Shown here in pieces: positions 62,777-64,000 of a DNA stretch of 64,000 nt. Source of the stretch: Clostridium sardiniense (GTDB taxonomy: Bacteria; Bacillota; Clostridia; Clostridiales; Clostridiaceae); contig NZ_JAFBDA010000002.1 of NCBI RefSeq assembly GCF_016907995.1, forward strand, positions 186,001-250,000, written 5' to 3'. Positions within the stretch are counted from its first letter, which is position 1, and each line of letters starts with the position of its first letter. The notes beneath the pieces were generated by a model. It worked only from the letters and a program-made list of their open reading frames with translations. It searched no databases and had not been told where the DNA came from. The translations under genes and the position numbers were made by a program.

Positions 62777-63175
62777 ATGGCAAACATAAAATTAATAAAA
62801 GAGGCAATTTCAGCAAGAGAAAAAGCATACTGTCCATATTCAAATTTTAAGGTAGGAGCAGCAGCACTTTTTGAAGATGGAAATATATATACTGGATGTA
62901 ATATTGAGAATGCATCATATGGAGCAACAAATTGTGCAGAACGTACTGCTATATTTAATGGGGTATCAAAGGGTAATAAAGTATTAAAAGAGCTTGCACT
63001 TATTGGTGATGTTAATAATTACACATATCCATGTGGTATATGTAGACAGGTGATTACAGAATTTGCAGAAAGCAAAGATATGAAAATTTACATTATAAAA
63101 AATGAAAATGATTATATAGAAAAAACTTTAGATGAAATATTGCCAGGATCTTTTACAAAGAAGGATCTAGAGTAA
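62777..63175 (+). CDS. cdd: Cytidine deaminase
   Basis: A 132-residue zinc enzyme that deaminates cytidine and deoxycytidine in pyrimidine salvage. Zinc ligands and catalytic Glu are in NCAERTAIF and PCGICRQ. The start region [18 protein letters not shown] is typical of tetrameric bacterial enzymes. It stands in the conserved dgkA-cdd-era order, 11 bases before era. Confidence 0.97.
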   Translation: MANIKLIKEAISAREKAYCPYSNFKVGAAALFEDGNIYTGCNIENASYGATNCAERTAIFNGVSKGNKVLKELALIGDVNNYTYPCGICRQVITEFAESKDMKIYIIKNENDYIEKTLDEILPGSFTKKDLE

Positions 63176-63186
63176 CAGGAGGAAGA

Positions 63187-64000
63187 ATGTTTAAATCAGG
63201 ATTTATATCAATAGTAGGGAGACCAAATGTAGGTAAATCTACTTTAATGAACTATATAATGGGAGAGAAACTTTCAATAGTTTCAAATAAACCACAAACA
63301 ACAAGAAATAATATTCAAACAATATTAACTACAGATGACTATCAAATGGTATTTGTAGATACACCAGGTATTCACAAGCCTAAGCACAAGCTAGGAGAAT
63401 ATATGGTTAATTCAGCTAAGGATTCAACAAAGGATGTTGATTTAATTCTTTTCTTAACTAATCCAGGTGAAGAAATAGGAAGAGGAGATAAGTTTATTTT
63501 AGAGTCACTAAAAAGTAAAAATGCTCCAGTTTTCTTAGTTTTAAATAAAATTGATGAATTTACTCAAGATGTAGTTGCAAAATCTTTAGCAGACTTTGCA
63601 AAAGAGTTTGATTTTAAAGAGATAGTGCCAATATCAGCTATAAAGGGTAAAAATGTAGATAAATTATTAGAATTAATGGTTGCAGAATTACCAGAAGGAC
63701 CTAAATACTATCCAGAAGATATGATTACTGATGTACAAGAAAGATTTGTAGTATCAGAGATAGTTAGAGAAAAAGCACTTAGAACATTAAGAGATGAAGT
63801 TCCACATGGTATTGCTGTAGATGTAATACAAATGAAGCAAAAAGAAAATGGAACTTATCATATAGAAGTAGATTTAATTTGCGAAAAAGACTCTCATAAA
63901 GGAATAATAATAGGAAAAAATGGGCAATGTCTAAAGAAGATTGGAGAAACTTCAAGATATGAATTAGAAAGATTCTTAAGAAGTAAGGTTAATATAAAAA
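63187..64000 (+). CDS. era: GTPase Era, 3' end outside window
   Basis: The first 271 residues of the ribosome-assembly GTPase Era, which binds 16S rRNA near its 3' end. G1 is [10 protein letters not shown]3 is DTPGIHK, G4 is NKID. A switch region with [11 protein letters not shown] precedes G3. The C-terminal KH domain includes [14 protein letters not shown], the GxxG RNA-binding loop. The frame stays open to base 64000, so about 25 residues should lie beyond. ATG 63187 follows AGGAGGA. Confidence 0.97.
   Translation, partial: MFKSGFISIVGRPNVGKSTLMNYIMGEKLSIVSNKPQTTRNNIQTILTTDDYQMVFVDTPGIHKPKHKLGEYMVNSAKDSTKDVDLILFLTNPGEEIGRGDKFILESLKSKNAPVFLVLNKIDEFTQDVVAKSLADFAKEFDFKEIVPISAIKGKNVDKLLELMVAELPEGPKYYPEDMITDVQERFVVSEIVREKALRTLRDEVPHGIAVDVIQMKQKENGTYHIEVDLICEKDSHKGIIIGKNGQCLKKIGETSRYELERFLRSKVNIK

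Overview
The window is strongly AT-rich and reads as a chromosome segment of a spore-forming low-GC Firmicute, most likely Clostridium sensu stricto. The basis is the clostridial conserved gene order, the sporulation genes (spoIIA operon, spoVAC-AD-AE, gpr, spoIIP, yqfC/yqfD), the anaerobic ferredoxin-linked metabolism and AT-biased codon use. I cannot name the species. I saw no rRNA or tRNA gene, no CRISPR array and no insertion sequence.

Layout. 1-6.9 kb: end of an aminotransferase, a HAD phosphatase, a nucleotide-regulated Mn pyrophosphatase, a Ca-type P-ATPase and two small proteins. 7.1-15.7 kb: one uninterrupted operon for a membrane-bound energy-converting [NiFe]-hydrogenase joined to an Mrp-type Na+/H+ antiporter module (Mbh-like), with the nickel maturation genes hypA and hypB inside it. 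15.9-18.7 kb: a DUF4003-like protein, DNA polymerase IV and deoC. 18.9-25.0 kb: a Lon-like protease with a degenerate ATPase site, the spoIIA operon (spoIIAA-spoIIAB-sigF) and spoVAC-AD-AE. 25.0-41.8 kb: the conserved block comEC-holA-rpsT-gpr-spoIIP-lepA-hemW-hrcA-grpE-dnaK-dnaJ. Here spoIIP is duplicated in tandem, comEC lacks its usual C-terminal domain, and a decayed TauE-like gene sits between a bL25-like gene and a TerB-like gene. 41.9-53.3 kb: an inserted carbohydrate locus with an ABC ATPase, a sugar kinase, a GH112 phosphorylase, a YesM/YesN two-component system, a binding lipoprotein and two permeases. It separates dnaJ from prmA, which are usually neighbours. 53.5-64.0 kb: the conserved block resumes with prmA-rsmE-mtaB-hit-rpsU-yqeY-yqfC-yqfD-yqfF-ybeY-dgkA-cdd-era, without phoH.

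How the parts work together. The hydrogenase operon should take electrons from reduced ferredoxin through the 2[4Fe-4S] and small subunits to the NiFe site, evolve H2, and use the energy to move protons or sodium through the Mrp-like arm. The GH112 locus should sense a glycan outside the cell, import it by ABC transport, split it with phosphate to galactose-1-phosphate and an amino sugar, and phosphorylate the amino sugar. The substrate is inferred to be galacto-N-biose or lacto-N-biose from mucin or milk glycans. The remaining genes are sporulation, heat-shock, translation and RNA-maturation housekeeping.

Start codons were reassigned in many genes from the position of the ribosome binding site. 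Three genes (the Lon-like protease, spoIIAA and lepA) share an unusual leader: a strong Shine-Dalgarno sequence, then a hairpin, then the start codon.
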